Source: Anaerolineaceae bacterium UBA1363 (GTDB taxonomy: Bacteria; Chloroflexota; Anaerolineae; Anaerolineales; Anaerolineaceae). From it: DNA of 48,879 bases. Position numbers and translations under genes: made by a program. Location: NCBI GenBank assembly GCA_002306055.1, contig DBRR01000031.1:1-48879 (forward strand). The letters are read 5' to 3'. Shown in pieces: positions 25,970-34,463 of this stretch (positions are counted from its first letter, which is position 1; each line of letters starts with the position of its first letter). The notes beneath the pieces were generated by a model. That model had not been told where the DNA came from and searched no databases. It was given only the letters and a program-made list of their open reading frames with translations.

Positions 25970-28900
25970 CTACCCTGCAAAGGCTCTGTCGGTCAGGCTG
26001 GTGCCGACGTTGAAGTACTGCGCGTCGGGATGGTGCAGAATGATCGCTGCAGTGGATTGCTCGGGCACTAATTGATATGCTGAGGTCAAGCTCATGCCGA
26101 GCTCCTGCTCGGCAGGCAGCAAATCAAAGACTTTTCGGTGGTCCTGCAGGTCCGGTATGGAGGGATAGCCCCAGGAATAGCGCAAACCTTGCTCCGGGTT
26201 CATTTTGAGCTCACGGCGGATCTGCTTATGCAGGTAATCCGCGGTTGCCTCAGCCAGCTGCACAGCCAGCCCGTGGAAGAAGAAACCCTCCGAGTATTCC
26301 GCTGCCGCGTCCAGCGCTTCAAAACGCTCCGTCGCCTGCTTGCCAACCGTCACCACCTGCAGGGCAACCACGTCCATCACACCCGAACTGAGGGGCATGA
26401 AGTAATCCGCAAGGCAGAGTTGTTCGCCAGCGGGCTGGCGTGGGAAGGTAAAACGGGTCAATTCGCGCAAGTCTTTGCCAAGGGATGCCGGATCAAAGAC
26501 GATCAGGTCATTTCCTTCGGAAGCGGCTGGGAAGTATCCGTAAACAGCCTGGGGTTTGTACCAGCCTTCTTTCTCCGCCTGAGCCAGCATGCGCAGCCTG
26601 CGGGCGTCAAATTCCGCTTGTATTTTTTCCCATTCCTCGCCTTTCAACCCCGTGCCGCCCCAATTCATGCGGTAAAGGGATTTCAGATCCAGGTGGGTTG
26701 CCACAGCCTGCAAAGGCAAATCACGCACCACCCTGGGGCCCCACTTAGTCACCTCTGGGATAAATGCTGCCGGTCTGACATTCGATTTCTTTTCGGTAAT
26801 GGAAGCTGGAGGTTCTGTTCTTTTCTTGCCAAATTCCTGATCGGCTTTTTCTTTAACCGTCGCCAGCAGAGCTTCCTTACGGGCAGGATCCGAGAGTTGG
26901 TTCATTACATTCAAGCCCTCGAAGGCGTCTTTACAGTAGTAAACGCCGCCCCGGTAGTACTCTCCGCTTTCGGTCCGCAGGATACGCCGGCCAAACGCCG
27001 GGTTAATCGCTGCTCCGCCAATCAGCACCGGGATGTCCATCCCACGGCGCTGCAGTTCATTGATGATCAGCGCCATCTGCTTGCTGGTGGAGACCAGCAG
27101 TGCGCTCAGACCGATAGCGCTGGCCTTTTCTTCAATCGCGGCGGAGATGATCGTCTCCATTGGCACCTGTTTGCCCAGGTCAACTACTTCGTAACCGTTG
27201 TTTGCGAGGATTGTCCGCACCAGGTTCTTACCAATGTCGTGCACGTCGCCAAACACGGTCGCGAGCACGAGTTTGCCCTTGGAGAGACCTTCCTGCTTAT
27301 CCAGGTAATTTTCAAGGTGGGTAACAGCCTTTTTCATAACCTCCGCGGACTGCAAAACAAAAGGCAGGATAAGATCTCCCGCACCGAAGCGATCGCCAAC
27401 TTCTTTCATCGCAGGCAGCAGAACATCGTTGAGGATTGTCACTGCAACCGCACCCTTAGGCTGATCAGCGTGCTCGGCGAGAATGGCATCGATATCTTCC
27501 TCAATGCCAGCTTTGTGACGGCGCAGGACTTTCTGGAACAGCCTCTCGCTGTGGTTCAACCCTTCAAATGGGTCTGCTTTGGCGGATTGGTCATCCTCAC
27601 TGGTCACAACAGAGTCGAAATAAGCAATGAAGTCCGGCAGGGCTGCGTCTGAGCGGTTGAAGATCAGGTTTTCCGCCAGTTCGCGTTCATTTACCGGGAT
27701 TTCCGCATAAGGCTTGACCTGCGCGGGATTGAGAATGGCCATATCGAGCCCAGCCTCAACGGCATGATATAGAAAAACGCTATTGAGTACCTTGCGTGAC
27801 GCAGGAGAAAAACCAAAAGAAACGTTGCTGACACCCAGGGATGTATGCACCCCGGGCAGCTCTTTCTTGATCAGTCGTATACCTTCCAGGGTCTGGATGG
27901 CAGAATCGCGGTAGATTTCTTCTCCGGTGGAGAGGGTGAAGGTCAGGTCGTCAATGACGAGGTCTTCAGGCCGCAGATCGTACTCTGCTGCCAGCTCCAC
28001 CAACCGGCGGGCGATCTGCAGTTTGCGTTCGGCTGTGCGCGCCATGCCTTCTTCATCGATCGTCAGCCCCAGCACAGCCGCGCCGTGCTGGCGTGCCAGG
28101 GCGAAAATGCGTCGGGGTTTGGCGTCGCCAGCCTCAAAGTTAGTAGAGTTGATCAAACAGCGCCCAGGAACAGTCTCAAGAGCCGCCTCGACCACATCGG
28201 GTTCAGTCGTATCGATCACCAGTGGCACCGGCACTTCGAGGGTAAGTCGTTTCACCAATCGGCGCATCATCTCCGCTTCGTCGCTGCGTTCGGTGACGGC
28301 TACGCTAACATCGAGGGCATGCGCGCCAAAATCCACCTGGTCGCGGGCAATCTGGAGCATACCGTCGTAGTCCTCAGCCAGCAGCAGGCGCTTGAAGGCG
28401 CGGGAACCCTGCGCATTGAGGCGCTCACCGATAACAAAGGGCGCAGGCTGCTGCTCGATTGCCACTGCCTGGACCGAAGAAGCCAGGGAAGCGAAAGTTT
28501 CCGGTTCGATTTTTGAGGGGGTGATGTTGGCAATTTTTTGGCTCAGAGCGTGGATGTGGGCAGGTGTGGTGCCGCAGCACCCGCCGACAACACGAATGCC
28601 GTAACGGCTGACATATTCAGATAGAGCAGACGAGAATTCCTCTGCCTGCATGGGGTAGACCGCCTCACCATCGACGTTCATCGGCAAACCAGCATTGGGG
28701 ATGCAGGAAATGGGCAGTTGCGAGTGCTCGCTCAGGTAGGAGATCGCTCCGCGCATGTGCTCGGGACCCGTGGAACAATTGATCCCAACCACATCCACGC
28801 CCGTGCCCTCGAGGATCGAGAGCACGGCAGTGATGTCGGTGCCGAGCAGCATTTTGCCGTTGACATCCAGCGTGACCTGTGCCTGGATGGGCAGCCTGAT

Positions 28901-29485
28901 GCCTTCTTCTTCGAAAGCCAGGTGGATGCCGTGAATGGTAGCTTTGACTTCCAGGATGTCATTGGAGGTCTCGATCAACAACAGATCCGCGCCGCCCTGG
29001 ATCAGCCCGCGGGCTTGCTCGCGGAAAATATCCACCAACTGTTCGTAACTGATGTTGGACATTTCAGGATCGTTGGTGGAAATGAGTTTTCCCGAGGGTC
29101 CGATGGAACCGGCGACGAAGCGAGGTTTATCGGGTGTGGTGAAATCATCAGCGGCTTTACGGGCGATCTGTGCCGCAGCAAAATTGATCTCGTGGGTTTT
29201 ATCTGCAAGGCCGTAATCAGCCAAGGTGAGGCGATTAGCCCTGAAACTGTCGGTTTCGACGACATCAGCGCCAGCTTCGAGGTAAGCTCTGTGAATCCTG
29301 GCAACAGTTTGAGGAGAAGAAAGAGTGAGATAGTCATTACAGCCCAAGTAGCGCTCTCCGCCAAAATCCACGGCGGTTAGTTTCTGCAGCTGCAGCATGG
29401 TACCCATGGCACCATCGAAGATCAGCACGCGCTTATCCAGCTCCCTGAGATAAGAGTCCTTCTTGGTCAGATTCTTGTTGGTCAT
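25970..29485 (-). CDS. metH: B12-dependent methionine synthase
   Basis: Transfers the methyl group of 5-methyltetrahydrofolate to homocysteine through cobalamin. The 1171-residue protein has all four modules. The homocysteine-binding barrel (about 10-320) has the zinc ligands in GINCSTGPEHM and VVGGCCGTTPAH. The folate-binding barrel is at about 350-615. The B12 cap and Rossmann domains (about 650-880) carry the cobalt-ligating motif GDVHDIGKNLV. The reactivation domain that binds SAM is at about 920-1171 and contains RYSWGYPSIPDLQDH. The ATG at 29485 is chosen because TAAGGTGG lies 5 bp upstream; the GTG at 29494 is an unlikely alternative. The mRNA leader contains two hairpins, one an apparent terminator ending 13 bp before the start, so expression may be attenuated. 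Confidence 0.96.
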   Translation of the reverse strand: MTNKNLTKKDSYLRELDKRVLIFDGAMGTMLQLQKLTAVDFGGERYLGCNDYLTLSSPQTVARIHRAYLEAGADVVETDSFRANRLTLADYGLADKTHEINFAAAQIARKAADDFTTPDKPRFVAGSIGPSGKLISTNDPEMSNISYEQLVDIFREQARGLIQGGADLLLIETSNDILEVKATIHGIHLAFEEEGIRLPIQAQVTLDVNGKMLLGTDITAVLSILEGTGVDVVGINCSTGPEHMRGAISYLSEHSQLPISCIPNAGLPMNVDGEAVYPMQAEEFSSALSEYVSRYGIRVVGGCCGTTPAHIHALSQKIANITPSKIEPETFASLASSVQAVAIEQQPAPFVIGERLNAQGSRAFKRLLLAEDYDGMLQIARDQVDFGAHALDVSVAVTERSDEAEMMRRLVKRLTLEVPVPLVIDTTEPDVVEAALETVPGRCLINSTNFEAGDAKPRRIFALARQHGAAVLGLTIDEEGMARTAERKLQIARRLVELAAEYDLRPEDLVIDDLTFTLSTGEEIYRDSAIQTLEGIRLIKKELPGVHTSLGVSNVSFGFSPASRKVLNSVFLYHAVEAGLDMAILNPAQVKPYAEIPVNERELAENLIFNRSDAALPDFIAYFDSVVTSEDDQSAKADPFEGLNHSERLFQKVLRRHKAGIEEDIDAILAEHADQPKGAVAVTILNDVLLPAMKEVGDRFGAGDLILPFVLQSAEVMKKAVTHLENYLDKQEGLSKGKLVLATVFGDVHDIGKNLVRTILANNGYEVVDLGKQVPMETIISAAIEEKASAIGLSALLVSTSKQMALIINELQRRGMDIPVLIGGAAINPAFGRRILRTESGEYYRGGVYYCKDAFEGLNVMNQLSDPARKEALLATVKEKADQEFGKKRTEPPASITEKKSNVRPAAFIPEVTKWGPRVVRDLPLQAVATHLDLKSLYRMNWGGTGLKGEEWEKIQAEFDARRLRMLAQAEKEGWYKPQAVYGYFPAASEGNDLIVFDPASLGKDLRELTRFTFPRQPAGEQLCLADYFMPLSSGVMDVVALQVVTVGKQATERFEALDAAAEYSEGFFFHGLAVQLAEATADYLHKQIRRELKMNPEQGLRYSWGYPSIPDLQDHRKVFDLLPAEQELGMSLTSAYQLVPEQSTAAIILHHPDAQYFNVGTSLTDRAFAG

Positions 29486-29498
29486 CTTTGCCACCTTA

Positions 29499-29571
29499 TA
29501 AAAAATACCTCACCTGGAGGTATCCCTTCACAGTCTGTTTTTTTCCCTCTTATTTGCCAGGAAGAAGAGGG
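29499..29571 (-). promoter_or_regulatory. Hairpin leader of metH (possible attenuator)
   Basis: On the minus strand, a 7-bp hairpin CCCTCTT/AAGAGGG (29571-29545) is followed by a second, ATACCTC/GAGGTAT with a 5-nt loop (29523-29505). The second runs directly into five T residues and then into the metH ribosome site. This is the layout of a terminator-type expression platform. I do not recognise a known cobalamin, SAM or SAH riboswitch core upstream. Confidence 0.5.
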
Positions 29572-29992
29572 TATGAACGAGTAAAATGAGTTTATCATAT
29601 TAAATAATGACATTCAAACAGATTGTGACAGAGTAAAAGCACCTTATTAAGAAAAGATAAATAACAATTAAGCCTGATCTCAAGCTCAACTTAGTCGTTC
29701 GCCATGCATTCCAACCCTAACGGACTTGTCCTACCTTAGTAGGTTGATACCTATATTATAAAAGGCGGGAAAGCTTTCACCCAAACTGGGGTAATTATGA
29801 ATAAGGCAATTTCTAAATGGACCCTTTTCGTTGGTAGGTAAGTCTGGATATTAGATGTCAAGATATTTCTTCACACAGAAATCAACACTTAGGATAAACT
29901 ATTGTAGTATCTCTTTTTTACAGTAGTTTGATCTTGAAGTAATTCTTCTGACAATATTTAAAAATGGCGCTATCCTTTTCGGAAAATATGAA

Positions 29993-30421
29993 ATGACAAT
30001 AAAATCGATGGGCGAGAATGAAGAAAATAAAATAACTCGAGTATTCCCCGGATATTTCCCAGATAATTGCCCACCGGAAGACAGTATTGTTACAACAATG
30101 GAGGTTTTTCATTTTGTAAAAGGAGATATTTCTACGAGTGACACGTTCGTACCATACAAGTTAAGTAAGCCTGATAGAGTAGAACCCGGAAATGAATGTA
30201 TTGGATGTGGAATATCAGTTTTTTCTTCACTTAGTAAAGCAAAAAAAATGCGGAGTAATTTCCCTGTGTTCAGAAACTGGAAGCTAAGTAAAGGCACTTT
30301 AACTGAGAATTGTGGGCGAATCAAAAGAACCCCACCGGGCTGTGGAAGTGGACACATGACCCTTTGGTGTTATGAAGGTATTGTTATTCGAAATTATTTT
30401 GAGCTAATTGAAGAAGAGTAA
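29993..30421 (+). CDS. Unknown 142-residue cysteine-containing protein, first gene of an accessory pair
   Basis: I do not recognise a named domain with confidence. The protein is soluble, with no signal or membrane segment. It has a CxxC at 69-72 (NECIGCGISVF), further cysteines at 26, 107, 117 and 126, and a C-terminal block GSGHMTLWCYEG. The pattern of a central CxxC and a late His/Trp block suggests a small metal-binding or enzyme-like fold, but this is a guess. The base composition is clearly more AT-rich than the neighbouring housekeeping genes, which suggests transfer. The stop at 30421 is 4 bp before the next start, so the two are co-translated. An in-frame ATG at 30008 is an alternative start. 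Confidence 0.7.
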   Translation: MTIKSMGENEENKITRVFPGYFPDNCPPEDSIVTTMEVFHFVKGDISTSDTFVPYKLSKPDRVEPGNECIGCGISVFSSLSKAKKMRSNFPVFRNWKLSKGTLTENCGRIKRTPPGCGSGHMTLWCYEGIVIRNYFELIEEE

Positions 30422-30425
30422 TATT

Positions 30426-31601
30426 ATGAGTATTCTTCCAACAACAAAAAAATTTGGCGAAATAAAAACCATCAAGGTTCTGGAATACTACAACCAGCCT
30501 ATCTTATTTGTGGGTGAATCAGATTTTGATCAAAAGCTACTTTGCATGCTTGTATCCGATGAGTTAGACAAAATTCAATGGTTAGTAGTGACGATTTCTA
30601 ACGATAGACTAGAAGAATTAACTAATGGATTGATAGATTATCGGACTACATTTACTGAAGCTGAATCTAATTATGCCAACTTAATCGTTATTGATCAATC
30701 AAATTTCACCATAAATTCTGAAGTCGAGATTCCTTCCAGTTCTCTAAGTGACGATCTGCTACCAGAACCCAATGTTTATGTGGAGAATGAAATATCTTTT
30801 GACCAGCACACAATTGAGAATGTACAAAGTGAAGGAAGAGGTTTTTTACGACTTCATTTTAACTTTCCTGAAACAAAACCAGGTGAAGCTCCTATCGGAA
30901 TGCTAGGAGAAATTCTTACCAGCCTACAATCATTGATAAATTCTATCGGACAATCACTATTCGGGAAACCAAAAGTAAAAGGTGCTGTTCCTACAACAAT
31001 AAGACGAAATTTGATACAAAACCTTGTCAGTACTTCACCTGGTTCGACGGTTGTGAATATACAAGCTTCTCAGGCTGAGGACCTGCTCGAAGAAAATACT
31101 AAAGCAATTATTAATCTGATTGATCTAATTGATGCCACACCCGACATAGAAGGATTGACCCAAAAATTAAGGGAATTACAAGTGAGAGTAGCTTCTAATT
31201 ATCTCTCCTTTTTAAAATCAATTGAATCCCAAGAAAGGTCGATTGTTGCTGAGTATATTTCACCAAAAAAAATGTGGATTAGTGCAAGACTGACAGGACC
31301 TGACATAACAGAAGCAATAAGAGTGATTAAGCACATTGATTTTTTACCTCCAGCAGATTTAAAAGTCAGGGGCACATTAATGGGATTAAGTTTAGATCGA
31401 AATTGGTTCGAAATCCATGAGGATCTCGAAGATGGGATTCGTGAGATTAAGGGGAGATTTGAAGAAGAACTAAGACAGAAGCTTGTTGGCACTAAAGTAG
31501 GTTTAAAGTATGAGTTTAGTTTGAGACAAGTTTCCAGAATTAATCAAGCCAAAGACGAAGTGGAAGAGGTTTATGAACTATTAGATCTCAAGGAATTGTA
31601 A
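30426..31601 (+). CDS. Unknown 391-residue protein resembling DUF6575-type proteins
   Basis: The N-terminal 90 residues (LPTTKKFGEIKTIKVLEYYN, then a WLVVTISNDRLEEL block) resemble, from memory, the DUF6575 family; this could not be checked. The middle (about 130-250) has no recognisable motif. Residues 255-285 are likely helical or coiled (LRELQVRVASNYLSFLKSIE). The last 70 residues follow a beta-rich pattern, KVRGTLMGLSLDRNWFEIH then IREIKGRFEEELRQ then TKVGLKYEF, like a small barrel domain seen at the end of some regulatory proteins. It is soluble and AT-rich. GAAGAAG precedes the ATG by about 9 bp. It forms a two-gene unit with 29993-30421. Its place beside a restriction-modification relic makes a defence role plausible, but this is inference only. 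Confidence 0.72.
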   Translation: MSILPTTKKFGEIKTIKVLEYYNQPILFVGESDFDQKLLCMLVSDELDKIQWLVVTISNDRLEELTNGLIDYRTTFTEAESNYANLIVIDQSNFTINSEVEIPSSSLSDDLLPEPNVYVENEISFDQHTIENVQSEGRGFLRLHFNFPETKPGEAPIGMLGEILTSLQSLINSIGQSLFGKPKVKGAVPTTIRRNLIQNLVSTSPGSTVVNIQASQAEDLLEENTKAIINLIDLIDATPDIEGLTQKLRELQVRVASNYLSFLKSIESQERSIVAEYISPKKMWISARLTGPDITEAIRVIKHIDFLPPADLKVRGTLMGLSLDRNWFEIHEDLEDGIREIKGRFEEELRQKLVGTKVGLKYEFSLRQVSRINQAKDEVEEVYELLDLKEL

Positions 31602-31676
31602 ATCGATAATAGGAACTTTGAGACCTGGCAAGGTTTTTCTGGATTTACTTTTAGATCTTTTTTGACAATAACAATT

Positions 31677-32073
31677 TCAAGCTTCAGACATGTGTTTATC
31701 TTGGTCCTTTGTTTCATTGTCTACTCGATAGTATAAATCATCAATCTCCCTTTGCACCTCTATCGTCTTCGCCAAGGCGGTTGCAACGAGGATGATTTGG
31801 CAGGAGTCGGTGAGGGGTTGGGTTATCAAGATCCCTGGGAAGTCTTGCTTCGATTTACCCAACAATGAAGTCTTCCCAATCCCAAACCCGAAAGTCAGGG
31901 TTGCCCGCTTCAGTTGGTTTAGGCAGAGTTGTGACTTTGATCTTGCGTCCCTTTTCAAGGAGAAATTCTGAAAACAGAAACTCGACGGGGCGATAATAGG
32001 AACTTTCGGTACTCTCCTGATGCACAGTTTTTTCTGCGACAATCTTAAGATATGTCGTGAGTATTTTTTTCAT
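31677..32073 (-). pseudogene. Remnant of a type IIG/ISP-like restriction-modification gene
   Basis: A strong GAGGAGGG ribosome site precedes an ATG at 32073 and a 72-residue frame (MKKILTTYLKIVAEKT to the TGPDF-like NPDFRVWDWEDF). This matches the N-terminal start of large fused restriction-methylase proteins, which continue with an (E/Q)xK nuclease motif. The frame stops at 31855. A second frame then runs from about 31866 to 31677 and ends LAKTIEVQREIDDLYYRVDN, a typical C-terminal tail of the same proteins. The central nuclease, methylase and specificity regions (roughly 800 or more residues) are missing. I read this as one large internal deletion. Confidence 0.6.
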
Positions 32074-32206
32074 GATTCCCTCCTCGATTGGGTGGATAGG
32101 TGCGCTAGAGCAATTATACCTGATGGGGAGCGTTCTCTTATGTAAATGGGATAATTGTAAATGGGATAATTGATTAAAGCAGTTGATCAGATTCATCCGA
32201 AATAGT

Positions 32207-32605
32207 TCAATGCAGGACGCATTTGATGTCCACCACCGGAGTGCCATCGACTGCCTCCATGCCGCACAGGCGCAAGCGGTTACCCTCCACTGCCAGCACC
32301 TCCACCAGGTGAACGCCGATCGGATTCGGGCGGTGTGGGGATCGGGTGCCAAACACACCCCTGGCTGGCATTTGGTGATTGCCATGAGGCGGGAGTTTCA
32401 ATGGCCAGCGTTCGGCAAGATGCAGCCAGGTTAAGACCAGCAGATGGTCGCCGACTTGGATGCCATCCAAGCCCTCCGCGTACTGCGGTTCCAGAATCAA
32501 CCAGGCTTCCTGCCCGGAACCAGCGCCCTGGGGCGGAGCCTTTTCCACTTGAGTCAGATCGGATTCAATCCATCCGATCACTTTGAGTTGGTATTCTTCG
32601 GGCAT
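32207..32605 (-). CDS. trmO: tRNA (N6-threonylcarbamoyladenosine37-N6)-methyltransferase (TrmO/YaeB)
   Basis: A SAM-dependent enzyme that N6-methylates t6A37 in certain tRNAs. The 132-residue protein is the short single-domain form. It shows the family signature GVFGTRSPHRPNPIGVHLVEVL and the C-terminal DGTPVVDIKCVL. Its beta-barrel fold differs from class I methyltransferases, consistent with the absence of a GxGxG motif. The ATG at 32605 is preceded by TTTGGAG. E. coli TrmO is about 235 residues; the extra C-terminal domain is absent. It complements the t6A genes tsaC and tsaD in this window. Confidence 0.85.
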   Translation of the reverse strand: MPEEYQLKVIGWIESDLTQVEKAPPQGAGSGQEAWLILEPQYAEGLDGIQVGDHLLVLTWLHLAERWPLKLPPHGNHQMPARGVFGTRSPHRPNPIGVHLVEVLAVEGNRLRLCGMEAVDGTPVVDIKCVLH

Positions 32606-32667
32606 ATTTCTCCAAATCAATACTCCTGCTACCCAATCATACTCCGTTAATGAGCTAAGAAATAATG

Positions 32668-32673
32668 TATAAT
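32668..32673 (+). promoter_or_regulatory. -10 element of a leaderless promoter
   Basis: A perfect TATAAT lies exactly 6 nt before the ATG at 32680, so transcription should start at the A of the start codon. No Shine-Dalgarno sequence can be part of this mRNA. Confidence 0.55.
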
Positions 32674-32679
32674 TTCTGC

Positions 32680-33093
32680 ATGGAAGATAACCAAAACCAG
32701 CCTATCCCCTTTAAGTTTTATTTACCCGGCATGTTAGCGCTCATCATCATCGGAGCGATAGGGATGGCACTGGTCCTCACTCTGACACTGCCCACTATTG
32801 GTCCGCGCTGGTTGTTTTTTTTCTTCGTGGTCATATTCGTAACAGGTCTTTTCCTGCCCTTCACCTGGTTCTTGAACCTGCGCTTTCCCTCCACACCCCC
32901 AGTTGCACCGCAGGTGATCATCCGCCAGGCGACGTGGTTTGGCATCTTTGCCGCACTTTTGCTCTGGCTGCAAATGGGACGGGTGCTGACCTTTCCCCTG
33001 GGGATCGTTTTAGCAGCAGCCTTGTTCCTGGTGGAGTTTCTGATCAGGCTCTGGGAACGCAGCCGCTGGAAACCTAACCCACAAAGCAACTGA
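32680..33093 (+). CDS. Small four-helix membrane protein, unknown function
   Basis: A 137-residue integral membrane protein of no recognised family. Four hydrophobic segments are clear: about 16-36 (MLALIIIGAIGMALVLTLTL), 44-65 (WLFFFFVVIFVTGLFLPF), 85-100 and 105-125. It has polar ends: an Asn/Gln-rich N-terminus and a basic tail ERSRWKPNPQSN. The start ATG 32680 follows a TATAAT box by 6 nt, and the frame's earlier ATG at 32665 overlaps the promoter. The selA gene begins 3 bp after the stop, so this is probably the first gene of the selA-M24-tsaD operon. Confidence 0.7.
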   Translation: MEDNQNQPIPFKFYLPGMLALIIIGAIGMALVLTLTLPTIGPRWLFFFFVVIFVTGLFLPFTWFLNLRFPSTPPVAPQVIIRQATWFGIFAALLLWLQMGRVLTFPLGIVLAAALFLVEFLIRLWERSRWKPNPQSN

Positions 33094-33095
33094 TC

Positions 33096-34463
33096 ATGGT
33101 CTCCCTGCGCGACATCCCCTCGGTAGATCAGATTCTTCACAACCCCCGCACCGAGCAGCTTTTGGGGCTCTATGGGCACGCCTGGACTGTCTCCGCCATC
33201 CGAGAGCTTCAGGAAGATTTGCGCCAAAGTGTGCAAAACATCGCTGAAATGCCCTCCGATGAGGAGCTCATAAACTCGCTGGAAGCCATCCTTGAACATC
33301 AATCCCAACCGTCTCTGCGAGCCGTGATCAATGCCACCGGCGTGCTTCTGCATACCAATCTCGGGCGGGCGCCGCTTTCACGCGCCGCGCTTGCAGCCAT
33401 TGAACGTGTTGCCAGCGGCTATTCCACCCTCGAATATGACCTTGCCAAAGGATCCCGCGGCAAGCGCGACATGCATGCCAGCGCTCTTCTAACACGCCTG
33501 ACTGGGTGCGAAAGTGCCCTGGTGGTCAATAACAATGCCGCCGCGGTGCTCCTGGCGCTCAGCGCGCTGGCAAAAGGCAAGAAAGTAGCAATCTCCCGTT
33601 CACAATTAGTGGAAATTGGCGGCGGCTTCCGAATTCCGGATGTTATGAAGCAATCTGGCGCGAAACTCGTCGAGGTGGGCACCACCAACCGCACGCGCCT
33701 ATCCGATTTTGAGCAGGCCATCGCCGAAGGTGCCAGTATGCTGCTCGTGGCCCATCAATCCAATTTCAAGATCATTGGCTTCACCGAGGAACCTACCCTC
33801 GAGGACCTTGCCAAATTAGCTCACCAACACAACCTGCCCCTAATGGTGGATCTTGGTTCCGGTGCTCTTCTGGACACAGCCAAATATGGCCTGGCGCAAG
33901 AATCCACCGTGCAGGAAACGCTCTCCAAAGGGGCGGATTTGGTTTGCTTCTCTGGCGACAAACTCCTGGGCGGCCCACAGGCCGGCATTCTGGTCGGGAA
34001 GAACGAACTGCTCGCCAAAATCCGCCGCCACCCGCTTTATCGCGCTATCCGAGCGGATAAACTCTGCCTGGCAGCCCTTTCAGCCACCCTTCTTCACTAC
34101 CTCAAGGGAGAAGCAGAGCAGGAGATCCCACTTTACCAGATGCTCTCCCGCTCGTTTGAAGATCTGACAGCGCAGGTGCAAAGGTGGATTGATCGCCTCC
34201 AGGATGGCAGCGCTTTGGAAGGTCTATCCACCGTTGGAGGCGGAAGCCTGCCCGGAGAAACCTTGCCCACCTGCCTGTTTGCATTGAAAGTGAAATCTCC
34301 AGCAAAATTTACTGCCAAACTGAGGGAAGCCAATCCACCGATCATCGCCAGAGTGCAGGAAGATCTGCTGCTGCTCGACCCGCGCACCGTCCTCTCCTGG
34401 CAGGAAGAAACACTCCTAACCTCGCTGCAAACCATCCTCCTTGAAAGGAAGGAATTATCATGA
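33096..34463 (+). CDS. selA: L-seryl-tRNA(Sec) selenium transferase
   Basis: A PLP enzyme that converts seryl-tRNA(Sec) to selenocysteyl-tRNA(Sec) with selenophosphate. The 455-residue protein is of full length. It has the N-terminal SelA region (IPSVDQIL to SQPSLRAVINATGVLLHTNLGRAPLS) and VNNNAAAVLLAL. The PLP lysine is in LVCFSGDKLLGGPQAGILVG, and DPRTVL lies near the C-terminus. The gene starts 3 bp after the membrane protein gene and overlaps the M24 gene by 4 bp. The tRNA(Sec) gene and selB are often next to selA; neither is here, and no selenoprotein is evident in the window. SelA-like proteins of other function exist, but the conservation here favours true SelA. Confidence 0.9.
   Translation: MVSLRDIPSVDQILHNPRTEQLLGLYGHAWTVSAIRELQEDLRQSVQNIAEMPSDEELINSLEAILEHQSQPSLRAVINATGVLLHTNLGRAPLSRAALAAIERVASGYSTLEYDLAKGSRGKRDMHASALLTRLTGCESALVVNNNAAAVLLALSALAKGKKVAISRSQLVEIGGGFRIPDVMKQSGAKLVEVGTTNRTRLSDFEQAIAEGASMLLVAHQSNFKIIGFTEEPTLEDLAKLAHQHNLPLMVDLGSGALLDTAKYGLAQESTVQETLSKGADLVCFSGDKLLGGPQAGILVGKNELLAKIRRHPLYRAIRADKLCLAALSATLLHYLKGEAEQEIPLYQMLSRSFEDLTAQVQRWIDRLQDGSALEGLSTVGGGSLPGETLPTCLFALKVKSPAKFTAKLREANPPIIARVQEDLLLLDPRTVLSWQEETLLTSLQTILLERKELS

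Noticed and set aside
26138..27652. Long plus-strand frame of 504 codons
   Set aside because: It lies opposite metH, which is a complete and highly conserved gene; the product has no recognisable domain.
28718..29380. Plus-strand frame of 220 codons opposite metH
   Set aside because: Antisense shadow of the metH homocysteine-binding domain, with no family resemblance.
29690..29735. attC-like half site (GCTCAAC, six bases, GTTCGCC)
   Set aside because: The matching left half (R'' box GGCGAAC) is not found upstream and GTTCGCC departs from the core consensus; no integrase is near.
29495..29800. Cobalamin riboswitch before metH
   Set aside because: No recognisable B12 box on the minus strand; only simple hairpins are seen.
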